Shown: piece after piece, positions 22,621-31,654 of the stretch
Numbering within the stretch: the stretch's first letter is position 1
How the letters are laid out: every line of letters starts with the position of its first letter
Source: an uncultured Collinsella sp.
Lineage (GTDB): Bacteria; Actinomycetota; Coriobacteriia; Coriobacteriales; Coriobacteriaceae
Direction of reading: 5' to 3'
NCBI GenBank assembly: GCA_902494535.1
Contig: CABUTO010000006.1
Coordinates: forward strand, 1-64,000
Length of the DNA: 64,000 bases
Program-made: the position numbers and the translations under genes
Notes under the pieces: generated by a model
What the model saw: the letters and a program-made list of their open reading frames with translations, nothing else
Told to the model about the DNA's origin: nothing
The model's database searches: none

Positions 22621-23016
22621 TTAGAGGACGAGCTGGTGGTAGTCGGCGGGGGTTACGCGGCCCTCGGTGGCGGCGCGGAAGGCGGCGAGGGCATCGCCCG
22701 AGAACGGCATGGCCCAGCACAGCCCGCAGCCGGCGGTGATGGAGCCGGGCAGCGGCATGATGCGCCCAGGCACGCCGGCGGCAAGACACAGCTGTTCGCA
22801 TTCCATCACATCGAAGGTGCTGTCGAACGAAACGATGATTTTGCGTTCGCGATCGAGGGCATCACCGGTCGGGCCTTCACGGTGTGCCTCACGATACGCC
22901 GCGGCGGCCGCTTCCTCTTCCGCGGTATGTCCACAGCCACCGCAACCGCAGGTACAGGGTTCGGACCCGTCGCAAGTACAAGGTTCCCCCGTGTCGGGAC
23001 AAATATCGTGAGACAT
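22621..23016 (-). CDS. DUF3343 (putative Se/S carrier-like) protein with Cys-rich N-terminus
   Basis: The 131-residue protein has two parts. Residues 1-30 hold seven cysteines (positions 6, 13, 15, 21, 23, 25 and 28) plus a final histidine, suggesting metal or selenium/sulfur binding. Residues about 57-131 match the DUF3343 family (VSFDSTFDVMECEQLCLAAG, PGRIMPLP, AGCGLCWAMP), which has been proposed to carry selenium or sulfur. It lies 15 bp after mobA as the last gene of the selA-selB-tRNA-Sec-mobA run. The start at 23016 has TTGGAG upstream. A simpler paralogue lacking the Cys-rich part occurs at 49326. Function is not established. Confidence 0.75.
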   Translation of the reverse strand: MSHDICPDTGEPCTCDGSEPCTCGCGGCGHTAEEEAAAAAYREAHREGPTGDALDRERKIIVSFDSTFDVMECEQLCLAAGVPGRIMPLPGSITAGCGLCWAMPFSGDALAAFRAATEGRVTPADYHQLVL

Positions 23017-23031
23017 CGCAACTCCAATCCT

Positions 23032-23664
23032 CTAGGCGAGTAACTCGGCCGCCGCAAACTCCTCGGGCGTATTGACGTTCTCGAAGCAGAGCGTCGACCC
23101 CGCGGCCTTAACGATCTGCGGCTCATCCATATAACCGGCCTGAACGCGATTGATCAGGCAGCGAATGCGCTGTCGGTCGCAGGAGAGCAGCTCTTGGGCA
23201 ACCGGCGCACATGCGGCACGGCGCCAGACGGCACAAAGCGGCTCAATCCCCCGCTCCTCGCACGGCACGCACACGTCGAGTGCCTCGGCCTCAACACGAT
23301 TGGCAAGCGCGCCAATGAGTTCCGGCGAGACAAACGGCATATCGCAGGCAACTATCGCCACGAGAGGCAGCCGAGCCGCAGCCAACGAGCTCGCGATGCC
23401 GCGCATTGCGCCCGCCGAGCCTTCAAGGTCCGCCACCACACGCGGCACCAGGCCGCCAAACGCGCGCTCCTCAAGATAGGCAAGCTCGCTGGGACGCGAC
23501 GTCGTCACGACCAACTCGCCGGCAACTGGCGCCAGCCGACCCAGCACGCGCTCGATGAGCGGCTCACCGCAAAACGCCATGCGCGCCTTATCGCAACCCA
23601 TGCGCGACGACAACCCGCCCGCCTGGACGACACAAGAAAGATCGGCCCGTCTTACGGTAGTCAT
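23032..23664 (-). CDS. mobA: Molybdenum cofactor guanylyltransferase
   Basis: The 210-residue nucleotidyltransferase should attach GMP to molybdopterin, giving the bis-MGD cofactor required by formate dehydrogenase and other DMSO-reductase family enzymes. The N-terminal VVQAGGLSSRMGCDKARMAF matches the LAGGxSxRMGxDK signature. The VACDMPFVSPELI segment (about residue 107) matches the metal-binding aspartate region. The ATG at 23664 is preceded by GGGGGTGG. The longer open frame that runs into the tRNA-Sec gene is rejected. Placement next to tRNA-Sec and selB links it to the formate dehydrogenase. A MocA (CTP) specificity is less likely from the DK signature. Confidence 0.88.
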   Translation of the reverse strand: MTTVRRADLSCVVQAGGLSSRMGCDKARMAFCGEPLIERVLGRLAPVAGELVVTTSRPSELAYLEERAFGGLVPRVVADLEGSAGAMRGIASSLAAARLPLVAIVACDMPFVSPELIGALANRVEAEALDVCVPCEERGIEPLCAVWRRAACAPVAQELLSCDRQRIRCLINRVQAGYMDEPQIVKAAGSTLCFENVNTPEEFAAAELLA

Positions 23665-23819
23665 ACGGCAAACCACCCCCATCGGTATGCTCAAAACCCG
23701 GCACACGAAGCCAAATACCGTCGCCGATAAAGCGGGCGGCACGGCAAACCCGTGCAAAAACAAAACAGCGCCTTTGCGGCACGCAGCAAGACCGCGAGCA
23801 CAAAAGCGCTGGTAGCGTA

Positions 23820-23916
23820 TGGCGGGAACGTATGTGAATCGAACACATCCAAGACGTTTTGCACGCCTCGCAACGGTTTTGAGGACCGCGGAGCCCACCG
23901 GAGCCCATCCGTTCCC
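23820..23916 (-). tRNA. selC: tRNA-Sec (selenocysteine, anticodon TCA)
   Basis: Read on the minus strand, GGGAACG pairs with CGTTCCC, followed by G and an encoded CCA. The anticodon loop CCTCAAA carries TCA on a stem GCGGT/ACCGT. A long extra arm (GCGAGGCGTGCAAAACGTC region) and the T-arm GATGTGTTCGATTCACAT follow. The 97-nt length, UGA-reading anticodon and position between selB and mobA make the call firm. Confidence 0.95.
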
Positions 23917-23952
23917 AAGTGCGGCGGTATTTTACCAAACCGAGCAGCCAAT

Positions 23953-25920
23953 CTAGCGCAGGGAGCGCAGGCCGCCGGCATCCTTGTCGAGCACCGTAAA
24001 GCGTACGGCATCCAGGTGCTCCAAGATGCTGATGGCACGTTTGCGCGACACGCCCAGAGCCTCACGCAGCACGCTCGTGGTGGCTGCGCCACCGGCATCG
24101 GCGATGGCGGCGGCGACGAGCTCGCGCGCATGGGCCTCGGCGGCGGCAGACAGGGCAACGTCGCGCTCAACCTTAACGATCGAGCGATTGAGCGAAAGCT
24201 CGCGCAGGGCACGCGTCATGGTGTCGCGATCGAGCTGCAGTTGCTCGCCCGCCTCGGGCAACGTCGGCGCATCGAGGCCGGCTTCGTCCAGCAAAGCAAC
24301 GATACGTTCGCAGGCTTCGCGAACCACGCGTGCCGCCGCGGCGGCCGAATGCGGATCGAATACCTCGGCGCCCTCCGAGGCACACACACCACGCGAGCAG
24401 CCCTCGGCAATCAGAGCCGCGGCAACGCCATCATCAGCGGCAGGCCACGCAGCATGGGCAACGGCGCCGGGCGTAAAGCCCGTCTCCTTGGGAGACGCCG
24501 CATGCATGGCTGACAGGGTCGCCGCCAGCACGTCCATGGCGGCATCGAACACGGCAGCATTCACATACAGCCTACAGCCCGAGCCCGCAAGCTCGCGCAC
24601 AGCACCTCGCGCCACCAACTCGTTCAGCGCGGCATCGGCCCCACCGGAAACAAGGTCTAGCGCCGCGGCAACGTCGGCAGCCACGACCGGCAACGTCTGC
24701 AGCGCCAACCACGCCTCAACACCAGCGACGGCATCGCCGGCCTCAAGCGCTGCAAGCAGCGTGCGCTCCCCCGTCGAAAGCTCGCGCGAGCGACGGCAGC
24801 GCGAAAGCAGCACGCGCCCGCCGCCGATGAGCATAACGGGCGAATACGACAGCACCACGGCATGGTCTCCGGCACACAGCGGCAGCGGCTCCTCCAGGCG
24901 CACCTGCACGGTACGGGTCTCGCCCACCGCCATGGGGGCCTCGCCCTCCAAAAGCATGATGCGGCCGATGACCTCGGCCGTGCCGGCCATCACATGCACA
25001 CGCGCGCCCGACTCGAGCACGCGCGGCTTGGTGCCCTCGCGGCCCAGGTAGGTGAACGTCATCATAAAGCGCAACGTCTGGCCAAAGCGGTCCGCCACGC
25101 CCAGCATCTCGCCACGGTCAAGCGCCGCGACACCGTCACCAACCAGGTTGAGCGCCACACGCTGACCAGGCAGCGCGCGCGGCGTATCGCCATGCACCTG
25201 GATCCCACGCACGCGACAGACCGTACGCGACGGCAAAGCCATCAACTCGTCGCCCACCGCAACCGGCGCATCGTGCAACGTTCCCGTCACGACAGTGCCG
25301 ACGCCCTTGATCGTAAAGCAGCGGTCAATCGGCAGACGCGGCGCGGCATCAGTGAGCTCGGCACGGGCACGGCAGGCATCCCAGCAAGCGGCAACCTGCT
25401 CGTCGAGCACGGCGAGCAGCCTTTCGATCCCCTCGCCTGTCTTGGACGACACAGGCACGATCGGCGCGTCCGCAAACACGGTACCCGACAAAAAGTCATC
25501 GACATCGAGCTCGGCAAGCTCGGTCATCTCGGCATCGGCAAGGTCGCACATCGTCAGCGCGACCACCATATGCGTAACGCCCAGCAGCTCCAGCACGTGC
25601 ACGTGCTCGCGCGTCTGCGGCATCACGCCCTCGACGGCAGAGACCACCAGCACGGCAACGTCGATGCCCGTGGCGCCCTGCACCATAGCGCGCAGGTAAT
25701 GCGCGTGGCCCGGCACGTCGACCAGGCCGACGATCTTGCCACTCGGCAGCGCCAACTCGCCAAAGCCCAGCTCCACGGTCATACCGCGACGGCGCTCAAC
25801 CTCCAGACGATCGGGATTCTTGCCGGTCAGTGCCTCGATCAATGCCGACTTACCATGGTCAACGTGACCCGCCGTGCCAACGATAACGGGACACTCCACC
25901 AGCGCCTGAACCTCACTCAT
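23953..25920 (-). CDS. selB: Selenocysteine-specific elongation factor
   Basis: The 655-residue GTPase delivers Sec-tRNA-Sec to UGA codons marked by a SECIS hairpin. G1 is GTAGHVDHGKSAL (about residues 15-27), G3 is DVPGHAHYL and G4 lies in LTMCDLAD. A translation-factor beta-barrel region follows (CFTIKGVGTVVTGTLHDAPV). The C-terminal third is helical and basic, matching the winged-helix repeats that bind SECIS RNA. The start overlaps the selA stop by 4 nt (ATGA), so the two are translationally coupled. Clients seen in this window are FdhF and SelD. Confidence 0.97.
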   Translation of the reverse strand: MSEVQALVECPVIVGTAGHVDHGKSALIEALTGKNPDRLEVERRRGMTVELGFGELALPSGKIVGLVDVPGHAHYLRAMVQGATGIDVAVLVVSAVEGVMPQTREHVHVLELLGVTHMVVALTMCDLADAEMTELAELDVDDFLSGTVFADAPIVPVSSKTGEGIERLLAVLDEQVAACWDACRARAELTDAAPRLPIDRCFTIKGVGTVVTGTLHDAPVAVGDELMALPSRTVCRVRGIQVHGDTPRALPGQRVALNLVGDGVAALDRGEMLGVADRFGQTLRFMMTFTYLGREGTKPRVLESGARVHVMAGTAEVIGRIMLLEGEAPMAVGETRTVQVRLEEPLPLCAGDHAVVLSYSPVMLIGGGRVLLSRCRRSRELSTGERTLLAALEAGDAVAGVEAWLALQTLPVVAADVAAALDLVSGGADAALNELVARGAVRELAGSGCRLYVNAAVFDAAMDVLAATLSAMHAASPKETGFTPGAVAHAAWPAADDGVAAALIAEGCSRGVCASEGAEVFDPHSAAAAARVVREACERIVALLDEAGLDAPTLPEAGEQLQLDRDTMTRALRELSLNRSIVKVERDVALSAAAEAHARELVAAAIADAGGAATTSVLREALGVSRKRAISILEHLDAVRFTVLDKDAGGLRSLR

Positions 25921-27374
25921 CGAGCAATCGCCTTCTCAACGCACGCGACGAGCGTCGATGCCGCCGTCTCGATATCGCGGTCGCCCACGAGTGTACGCAT
26001 GTCAAACAGGACGCGATCGTGCGAGGCGCGTGTGACGACCGGCGTGTCGAAATCTTGGACGAGCGAGCGCTTGAGTGCGTCAACGGAAAGACGCTCATCG
26101 ACGAGGCGCACGGCAACGCACATGGTAGGCAGCTCGACGGTAGGCAGCGAACCGCCGCCGGGAGTCGACGACTCCTCGACGATTTCCACCTGCACGGCGC
26201 GCGGGCAACCCGCCTTATCGAGGCCCGCCACCATCAGCTCGCGCAGTTTGCGTGCGCGGCGCTCCAGATGAGCCTGCGGAAGCGTGAGCATGTTTAGCAC
26301 CGGCACCTCGCGATGGGCCACATCCGCCCCATCCATGTAGATGCGCAGTGTAGCCTCGAGCGCCGCCAGTGCGAGCTTGCCCGGGCGTAGGGCACGCATA
26401 AGCGGATGCGACCCGCAGGCCTGGACCAGATCGCGACGGCCCATGATAATGCCCGCCTGTGCGGCACCGAGCAGCTTATCGCCCGAGCACGACACCAGAT
26501 CGAGCCCTGCCGAAACCGAAGCCGGCGTGGTTTCTTCGCCGCCGCGCACCAAGATGTCGTCGGGCAACAGCGCGCCCGAACCCTGGTCCTCGTAGAACAG
26601 CAGACCATGCTTGTGGGCCAGGGCGGCAAGCTCCCGAGAGCCCACTTCCTCGTGAAAGCCCTCGATGCGATAGTTGGAAGGATGGACCTTGAGGATCATC
26701 GCCGTATCGGGCGTGATGGCTTGCTCATAATCAGCCAGGTGCGTGCGGTTGGTGGCGCCGACCTCGACGAGTTTGGCGCCCGAAGCCGCCATGACATCGG
26801 GGATGCGGAAGCTGCCGCCGATCTCGACAAGCTCGCCGCGGCTGACGATGACCTCCTTGCCTGCGGCATGGGTCGCCAGCACCAGCAGCACAGCGGCGGC
26901 GTTGTTGTTAACGACCAGCGCGTCCTCGGCACCGGTAAGCGAGCGGATGAGCTGCGCGGCGTGCTCCTTGCGCGACCCGCGCGAGCAGGTGTCCACGCTG
27001 TACTCGAGCGTGCTGTAGCCACGCGCGACCTCGGCCACGGCCTTTGCCGCCGACTCCGCGAGCGGGGCGCGACCCAAGTTGGTATGGATGACCACACCCG
27101 TGGCGTTGACGGCAGGGCGCAGGCTCGGCAGTGCGGATCGATGCGCACGCCACTCGATGGCCGAGGCCAGGTCGCGCTTGGAACGCGGGGCGGCGCCGGC
27201 ACGAATCGCGGCGCGCTCCTCGTCGAGCTCGGCCGTGACGGCGGCATGCACCACCGCGTCGCAGGTCTCCCCCGCCGCCTTCACAACCGGCCACTCTGCG
27301 AGCAGCTCGTTGACGGAAGGAATAGCGCGAAGGCGGGCGCGTACCTCATCGGACATGTTCTGGCTATCGCTCAT
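25917..27374 (-). CDS. selA: L-seryl-tRNA(Sec) selenium transferase
   Basis: The 485-residue PLP enzyme converts Ser-tRNA-Sec to Sec-tRNA-Sec with selenophosphate. The N-terminal domain has IPSVNELL, the usual start of SelA. The core has GVVIHTNLGRAPL and the PLP-lysine segment CSGDKLLGAAQAG (about residue 285). Length fits the family. The ATG has GAAAGG 7 nt upstream. It lies 76 bp after the Mo-oxidoreductase gene and overlaps selB, forming an operon with tRNA-Sec, mobA and the DUF3343 gene. Confidence 0.96.
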   Translation of the reverse strand: MSDSQNMSDEVRARLRAIPSVNELLAEWPVVKAAGETCDAVVHAAVTAELDEERAAIRAGAAPRSKRDLASAIEWRAHRSALPSLRPAVNATGVVIHTNLGRAPLAESAAKAVAEVARGYSTLEYSVDTCSRGSRKEHAAQLIRSLTGAEDALVVNNNAAAVLLVLATHAAGKEVIVSRGELVEIGGSFRIPDVMAASGAKLVEVGATNRTHLADYEQAITPDTAMILKVHPSNYRIEGFHEEVGSRELAALAHKHGLLFYEDQGSGALLPDDILVRGGEETTPASVSAGLDLVSCSGDKLLGAAQAGIIMGRRDLVQACGSHPLMRALRPGKLALAALEATLRIYMDGADVAHREVPVLNMLTLPQAHLERRARKLRELMVAGLDKAGCPRAVQVEIVEESSTPGGGSLPTVELPTMCVAVRLVDERLSVDALKRSLVQDFDTPVVTRASHDRVLFDMRTLVGDRDIETAASTLVACVEKAIAR

Positions 27375-27450
27375 GTGCGACCTTTCAAAACCAAAGGTGA
27401 ATCAATCGTTCGAACGTCAAACTATCAGCCAATTCGATCGGCTGAGTCAA

Positions 27451-29568
27451 TCAATCGCTATTATCCTCGCGTGCCGCGATCTTTTCCACGCGAACGGCGT
27501 TTTCCTGGGTGAGCGCAGCGCCCGTCAACGGGTCCCAACGCAACGGCGTATGGTCGAGCGGACCCACGCCCAAGGCTTGAGCGCCACCGACATCGGCGCC
27601 AAACGAACGCCCGCCGGGAGCGGCCGAGGTGAAGATGCACGCCGGATGCAGATACGGCGTCATCTCCACGCGCACGCGATCGCGGCCCATATCGCTCACG
27701 AGCTCGACGACCTCGCCGTCGGCGATGCCCATGTGCGCAGCAGCATCGGCATTCATCTGCACGGCATCCAGGTCCGATCCAGCCTCGGCGGCACCGGCCG
27801 CCGCAAGCCTTCGCGAGGTATGCGACTCAAAGGGACGGTTGCCGCTAATGAGGCGAAACATCCCCGGGCCGGGCTCCACCATGGGAGCAATCCAGTTGGG
27901 TACACGGCCCAGGCCGGCTCGTTCCCATACGTCGCTTGCCAGCGCAATTTTACCGCTATCCAAGGGAATCGCCGGCTCGCCCGTAAGCGACGGCAACGTA
28001 ACACCCGTGTCGGCCCAGCCGCGCTCCTTGAGCTCGTCCAGATTGATCCCAAAAGGCGCCACCTGGGCAGCCGCCAGATCGTCAGACGTAAACTGGAAGT
28101 ACTCGCCCACGCCACACGCCTGCGCCAGACCGGCAAAAATCTCCCGACCGGAACGCGTGTCGTCATGTAACACGGGCAGCACGGCGTTGCGGTAGAACAC
28201 GCGCGAATCATTGGCGCCCACGACTGTGCCCACACCGCGGTCGGCCTCCAGATACGTCACGTCGGGCAGCACGAAGTCAGAAGCGCGCGCCGTCTCGGAC
28301 CAGCGAATATCAATCGTCACGAGCAGGTCAAGCTGCTGCAAAATACCCAACCAAGCCTGCGCATTGCCATAGCCCGCACCGGGGTTACTGGCATAGACGA
28401 TGAGTCCACGCAAATCGCCAGCAAGAATCGACTGACCGATGGTCGTGCACAGGCCGCGCACCGGATCGACCAGTGGATAGCGCTCGGACCCCAACTTGGG
28501 CTCACGTGGCATCGACGGCGTCGCGAAACGCGCAGGGTCCAAATCGCCCAAAGCAAGCGGCGTGGGCGGGTTGAGGGCACCGCCCGCGTGTCCGATGCAG
28601 CCCAGCAGCACATCGACCAGACAAATCGCGCGCGCGGTCTGGGTGCTATTGGCATACGCGATACCGATGCCGCCATGAAAGCCGGCGTCCACCACGGCAG
28701 CAGGCGCGGCGGCAGCTAGATCACGCGCAGTCGATCGGATATCGTCCGCCGACACGTCGCACATCGACTCGGCCCACTCAGGCGTCCAAGCACGGGACGC
28801 CTGCGCCAGCTCGTCAAAGCCCGTGGTATAGCGGGTCACGAACTCGTGGTCGTACAAGTCCTCGGCAATGAGCACATGCGCAATGCCCAGCAGCAAGGCC
28901 AGGTCGCAGCCCGGGCGCACGCGCAGCCAGCGGTCGGCAAGCGCAGCCGAGCCGCTGCGCCGGGGGTCGACCACGATAATCTTCGCCCCACGGCGACGGG
29001 CATCGTTGAGCGCGTCAACGGCCCCCATCGTCGACGAATCGACAATGGAACGCCCAAGGTACATGATGCAATTGGTGTGCGCTAGGTCGGAGGCGGGACT
29101 ATAGCCCAGGCTGTGCTCCCAACCGGTAAGTCGGCTTACCTCGCAGGCGCCATCGGCACCGTACACGTTGGGCGAGCCCAGCGCATGCATAAAGCGATAC
29201 GCCCAGTAGCGGTCGAACGAGGGCACGCCGAGCGTCATGCCCAGCGCACGGGGCCCGCATTCGTCAACAATCCCCAAAAGACGCTCGGCAATCTGGGCAA
29301 ACGCCTCGTCCCAGGTAATCGCATCGAACCCCGAGCCATCAGTTCGTCGGCGCATGGGATGCACAATGCGATCGCGCTCGTCAAACGGCATTGCCAGGCG
29401 ATGCCGTCCGCGGGCGCACAGGGCACGCGCCGCGCACGGATGTCCCGGCACCGGCAACTCGGCCACCACACGCCCATCCTTAACATGGGCCGCAAAGGCG
29501 CAATCGGCATAGCATCCCCCGCATGTGGTCACCACGGCGCGACCGTCACGCTTCACAGCAGATGCCAT
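27451..29568 (-). CDS. Molybdopterin (bis-MGD) oxidoreductase, DMSO reductase family
   Basis: The 705-residue protein has an N-terminal 4Fe-4S site (C16, C19, C23 and probably C51, in TTCGGCYADC and ALCARGR). Mo-bisPGD domains follow: VDPRRSGSAALAD, then a C-terminal molydopterin-dinucleotide domain (NRPFESHTSRRL, ADGEVVELVSD, AAPGGRSFGAD). The probable Mo ligand is the cysteine in GADGACEVSR, so this is a Cys and not a Sec enzyme. No Tat signal or membrane anchor is visible, suggesting a cytoplasmic location. Its substrate cannot be named. The start at 29568 has AAAGGGG upstream. A terminator separates it from focA, and selA follows closely, so it may head the selA-selB operon. Confidence 0.82.
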   Translation of the reverse strand: MASAVKRDGRAVVTTCGGCYADCAFAAHVKDGRVVAELPVPGHPCAARALCARGRHRLAMPFDERDRIVHPMRRRTDGSGFDAITWDEAFAQIAERLLGIVDECGPRALGMTLGVPSFDRYWAYRFMHALGSPNVYGADGACEVSRLTGWEHSLGYSPASDLAHTNCIMYLGRSIVDSSTMGAVDALNDARRRGAKIIVVDPRRSGSAALADRWLRVRPGCDLALLLGIAHVLIAEDLYDHEFVTRYTTGFDELAQASRAWTPEWAESMCDVSADDIRSTARDLAAAAPAAVVDAGFHGGIGIAYANSTQTARAICLVDVLLGCIGHAGGALNPPTPLALGDLDPARFATPSMPREPKLGSERYPLVDPVRGLCTTIGQSILAGDLRGLIVYASNPGAGYGNAQAWLGILQQLDLLVTIDIRWSETARASDFVLPDVTYLEADRGVGTVVGANDSRVFYRNAVLPVLHDDTRSGREIFAGLAQACGVGEYFQFTSDDLAAAQVAPFGINLDELKERGWADTGVTLPSLTGEPAIPLDSGKIALASDVWERAGLGRVPNWIAPMVEPGPGMFRLISGNRPFESHTSRRLAAAGAAEAGSDLDAVQMNADAAAHMGIADGEVVELVSDMGRDRVRVEMTPYLHPACIFTSAAPGGRSFGADVGGAQALGVGPLDHTPLRWDPLTGAALTQENAVRVEKIAAREDNSD

Positions 29569-29637
29569 CTCGATTACCCCTTTCATCAGCCAAACACAAC
29601 AGGCCAAAAGCCCGGCAACGAGCCCCAGACCCAAAAA

Positions 29638-29668
29638 GCCTCCCGCACGGAAACGCCCCGCGGGAGGC
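29638..29668 (-). terminator. Terminator of the formate hydrogenlyase operon
   Basis: GCGGGAGGC and GCCTCCCGC form a perfect 9-bp stem. On the minus strand the hairpin is followed by TTTTT. It lies 22 bp past the focA stop and separates the hydrogenlyase genes from the Mo-oxidoreductase/selA genes. Confidence 0.88.
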
Positions 29669-29690
29669 CCAACGTCAAACAGACGGTACC

Positions 29691-30530
29691 TTACGCCTCG
29701 GACTTCTTGGCGTAGATAAACCAGTAGCCGAGCGCGACCAGAACCGCGCCGCCCACGATGTTGCCCAGCGTGGCGGCGGATAGGTTAAACGTAATACCCG
29801 CAACGTTGAGCGCATCGGCCCCGGCAACCTTGGCACCATAGCCGCACGCGTGCATCACGGCACCCATGGGCAAAAAGTACATGTTGGCAACGCAGTGCTC
29901 AAAACCGCAGGCCACAAAGGCGGCGATGGGCAGCAAAATGCCCACAACCTTATCGACTACGGTCTTGCCCGCAGTACCAATCCACACGGCCAGGCACACA
30001 AAGATATTGCACAGGATGCCACGGAAGAAGATCGTCACCCAGTCGATCGTCACCTTGCCGGCGGCGACGCTCACCATGGAGTTGGCGACCGCCTCGCCGT
30101 TGAGTTTATAGATGCCGGCCATGTACACCAAAAAGACGATGAACAGAGCACCGACAAAATTGCCGACCCACACGACGACCCAGGCCTTAAGCATCTGGAC
30201 AAGGGTGATCTTTTTGCTCTTGAGTGCGCAGACCATAAGCGAATTGCCGGTAAACAGCTCGGCGCCGCACACCAGCACCAACACCAGGCCCAGGCAAAAG
30301 CACAGGCCGCCCACGACGCGCTGGGCACCCCAGCCCAGCGTGCTGTCGCTCAAAAACACCGTAAAGAACAGGCCGCCGAAGGCGATAAACGCGCCGGCGA
30401 ACATTGCCAACAGAAAGGCCTTAGCGACCGGCAGGTTAGCCTTGGTCACGCCGGCGGCCTCGGTCTTGGCCTCGATCGCGGCGGGCGCCAGGCAATCGGG
30501 AGCGGGATACTCCACCTTGGAATCTGCCAT
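29691..30530 (-). CDS. focA: Formate/nitrite family channel (FocA-like)
   Basis: The 279-residue membrane protein of the FNT family should move formate across the membrane. Six hydrophobic segments are visible, for example LLAMFAGAFIAFGGLFF and FCLGLVLVLVCGAELFTGNSLM. The latter holds the conserved GAELFTGN motif, and the later CNIFVCLAVW matches the second FNT signature. It closes the hydrogenlyase operon, as focB does in the E. coli hyf operon, which supports formate over nitrite. The ATG at 30530 is favoured over an in-frame start 11 codons upstream because AGGAAAGAAG precedes it. Confidence 0.92.
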   Translation of the reverse strand: MADSKVEYPAPDCLAPAAIEAKTEAAGVTKANLPVAKAFLLAMFAGAFIAFGGLFFTVFLSDSTLGWGAQRVVGGLCFCLGLVLVLVCGAELFTGNSLMVCALKSKKITLVQMLKAWVVVWVGNFVGALFIVFLVYMAGIYKLNGEAVANSMVSVAAGKVTIDWVTIFFRGILCNIFVCLAVWIGTAGKTVVDKVVGILLPIAAFVACGFEHCVANMYFLPMGAVMHACGYGAKVAGADALNVAGITFNLSAATLGNIVGGAVLVALGYWFIYAKKSEA

Positions 30531-30569
30531 GTCAATCACTTCTTTCCTATTCAGCAGAGACAAGCGCTG

Positions 30570-31073
30570 CTATTGTTCCTGCCCCAAGCGGACAAAGTGG
30601 GAAAAGTCGTTGGCGGCCACGGCGTCGTACACGGCGTCGACGGCCTCAAAGACCTCCGGGGACATGGGGTTGTAAAACTCCGTATCGCCCGGCTGAATCC
30701 CTATGAAGACGATATCTTCGCACGATTGCTCAATCTCTTCGATCAGAATCGACAAGGGAAGCGAATGCGTGGTGAACATCGACTTGCGGGCCACATCACG
30801 TTTGTCGAGCAAGCGGATGGCGCCGACGGGCAGCGCCATGTCGGCGGCATCGACCAAAACCAAACGCGGCGGACGTTCGCGCTTGACCTCGATGATGTCA
30901 TCCTCGGGCGTCTGACCGCCATCGATGGTGTACCAGCCGGCAAGCGGCGTGTCCTCCATCTTTTTGGAGAGCACGGGGCCAGCGGCATCGTCGGCACGCA
31001 GCACGCTTCCCGCCGTGAGCACGATACCCGCAAACGGGGCGCCGTTCACACGACCATCCACAACGCGACCCAT
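30570..31073 (-). CDS. hycI: Hydrogenase maturation endopeptidase (HycI family)
   Basis: The 167-residue protease should remove the C-terminal tail of the hydrogenase large subunit once nickel is inserted. The motif GSVLRADDAAGP (about residues 22-33) corresponds to the GNxLxxDDGxGP metal-binding segment. WYTIDGGQTPED, LVLVDAADMALP and IGIQPGDTEFYNPMSPEV also follow the HycI pattern. It overlaps hycH by one base. The substrate is the protein at 33157, which has the matching DPCYSCTDR tail. An N-terminal extension of about ten residues is present compared with E. coli HycI. Confidence 0.93.
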   Translation of the reverse strand: MGRVVDGRVNGAPFAGIVLTAGSVLRADDAAGPVLSKKMEDTPLAGWYTIDGGQTPEDDIIEVKRERPPRLVLVDAADMALPVGAIRLLDKRDVARKSMFTTHSLPLSILIEEIEQSCEDIVFIGIQPGDTEFYNPMSPEVFEAVDAVYDAVAANDFSHFVRLGQEQ

Positions 31074-31654
31074 TACTGCAACCTTCCCGTCAGATACACG
31101 CCCGACACATCGCGAACGCGCTCAACCAGATCGCGAAACTTCATTAAGAACGCGACCTGCTGGGCATGAAGGCCAAAGTCGTCATCGAACACCGAGATGC
31201 CGGCCTTGGCAGAACCGCGAAAACCGCGCTCGTCGAGCAGCGCATCGCAGGCCTCGAGCAGCGACGGCACCGCCGCCTTGTCGAGCTGGCACTCACCAAA
31301 GGAGTGGATGGCCTCAAACTTGGTCTTGGCCTCCCCCTCCGGCAGCGCGTCGACGAGCGAATAGAACACGTTCACCGGCACCGACAGGCGCGGCTCAAAG
31401 CAATCGAGCACGCCGGTGTGGTGGCCCACGGCGAGCGTGTAGTACAGCACGTCGCAGGCCTCCTGGGGAACGTCTTCCTCGGTCTCCACAAACTTACGCG
31501 TGAGCTCGTAGAAGACCACCTGGTCGGGCGTATGGCCCAGGCAGGGGTCGGCGACGCCCTCGGCAGCCTCGTCGCTTGCGCGCGAGGCATCGCCAAAAGA
31601 GCCGCCGAGCATGCCGGGACCCGCAAAGTAACCAGAGCGGTCCGTGAGCTCCAT
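31073..31654 (-). CDS. hycH: Formate hydrogenlyase maturation protein HycH
   Basis: The 193-residue protein shows the HycH core VVFYELTRKFVETEEDVPQE followed by YYTLAVGHHTGVLDC. A longer, glycine-rich N-terminus (GYFAGPGMLGGSFGDASRAS) exceeds the usual family length of about 136. HycH is needed for large-subunit maturation in formate hydrogenlyase, by a step not well defined. The stop touches the start of hycI, and the start touches the stop of hyfI. Confidence 0.88.
   Translation of the reverse strand: MELTDRSGYFAGPGMLGGSFGDASRASDEAAEGVADPCLGHTPDQVVFYELTRKFVETEEDVPQEACDVLYYTLAVGHHTGVLDCFEPRLSVPVNVFYSLVDALPEGEAKTKFEAIHSFGECQLDKAAVPSLLEACDALLDERGFRGSAKAGISVFDDDFGLHAQQVAFLMKFRDLVERVRDVSGVYLTGRLQ

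Noticed and set aside
23665..23898. N-terminal extension of mobA reaching into tRNA-Sec
   Set aside because: The extra frame overlaps the tRNA, has no ribosome-binding site and lies ahead of the true nucleotide-binding motif.
27451..29568. A second selenocysteine enzyme
   Set aside because: The frame has no internal TGA, and the expected ligand position is the cysteine in GADGACEVSR.
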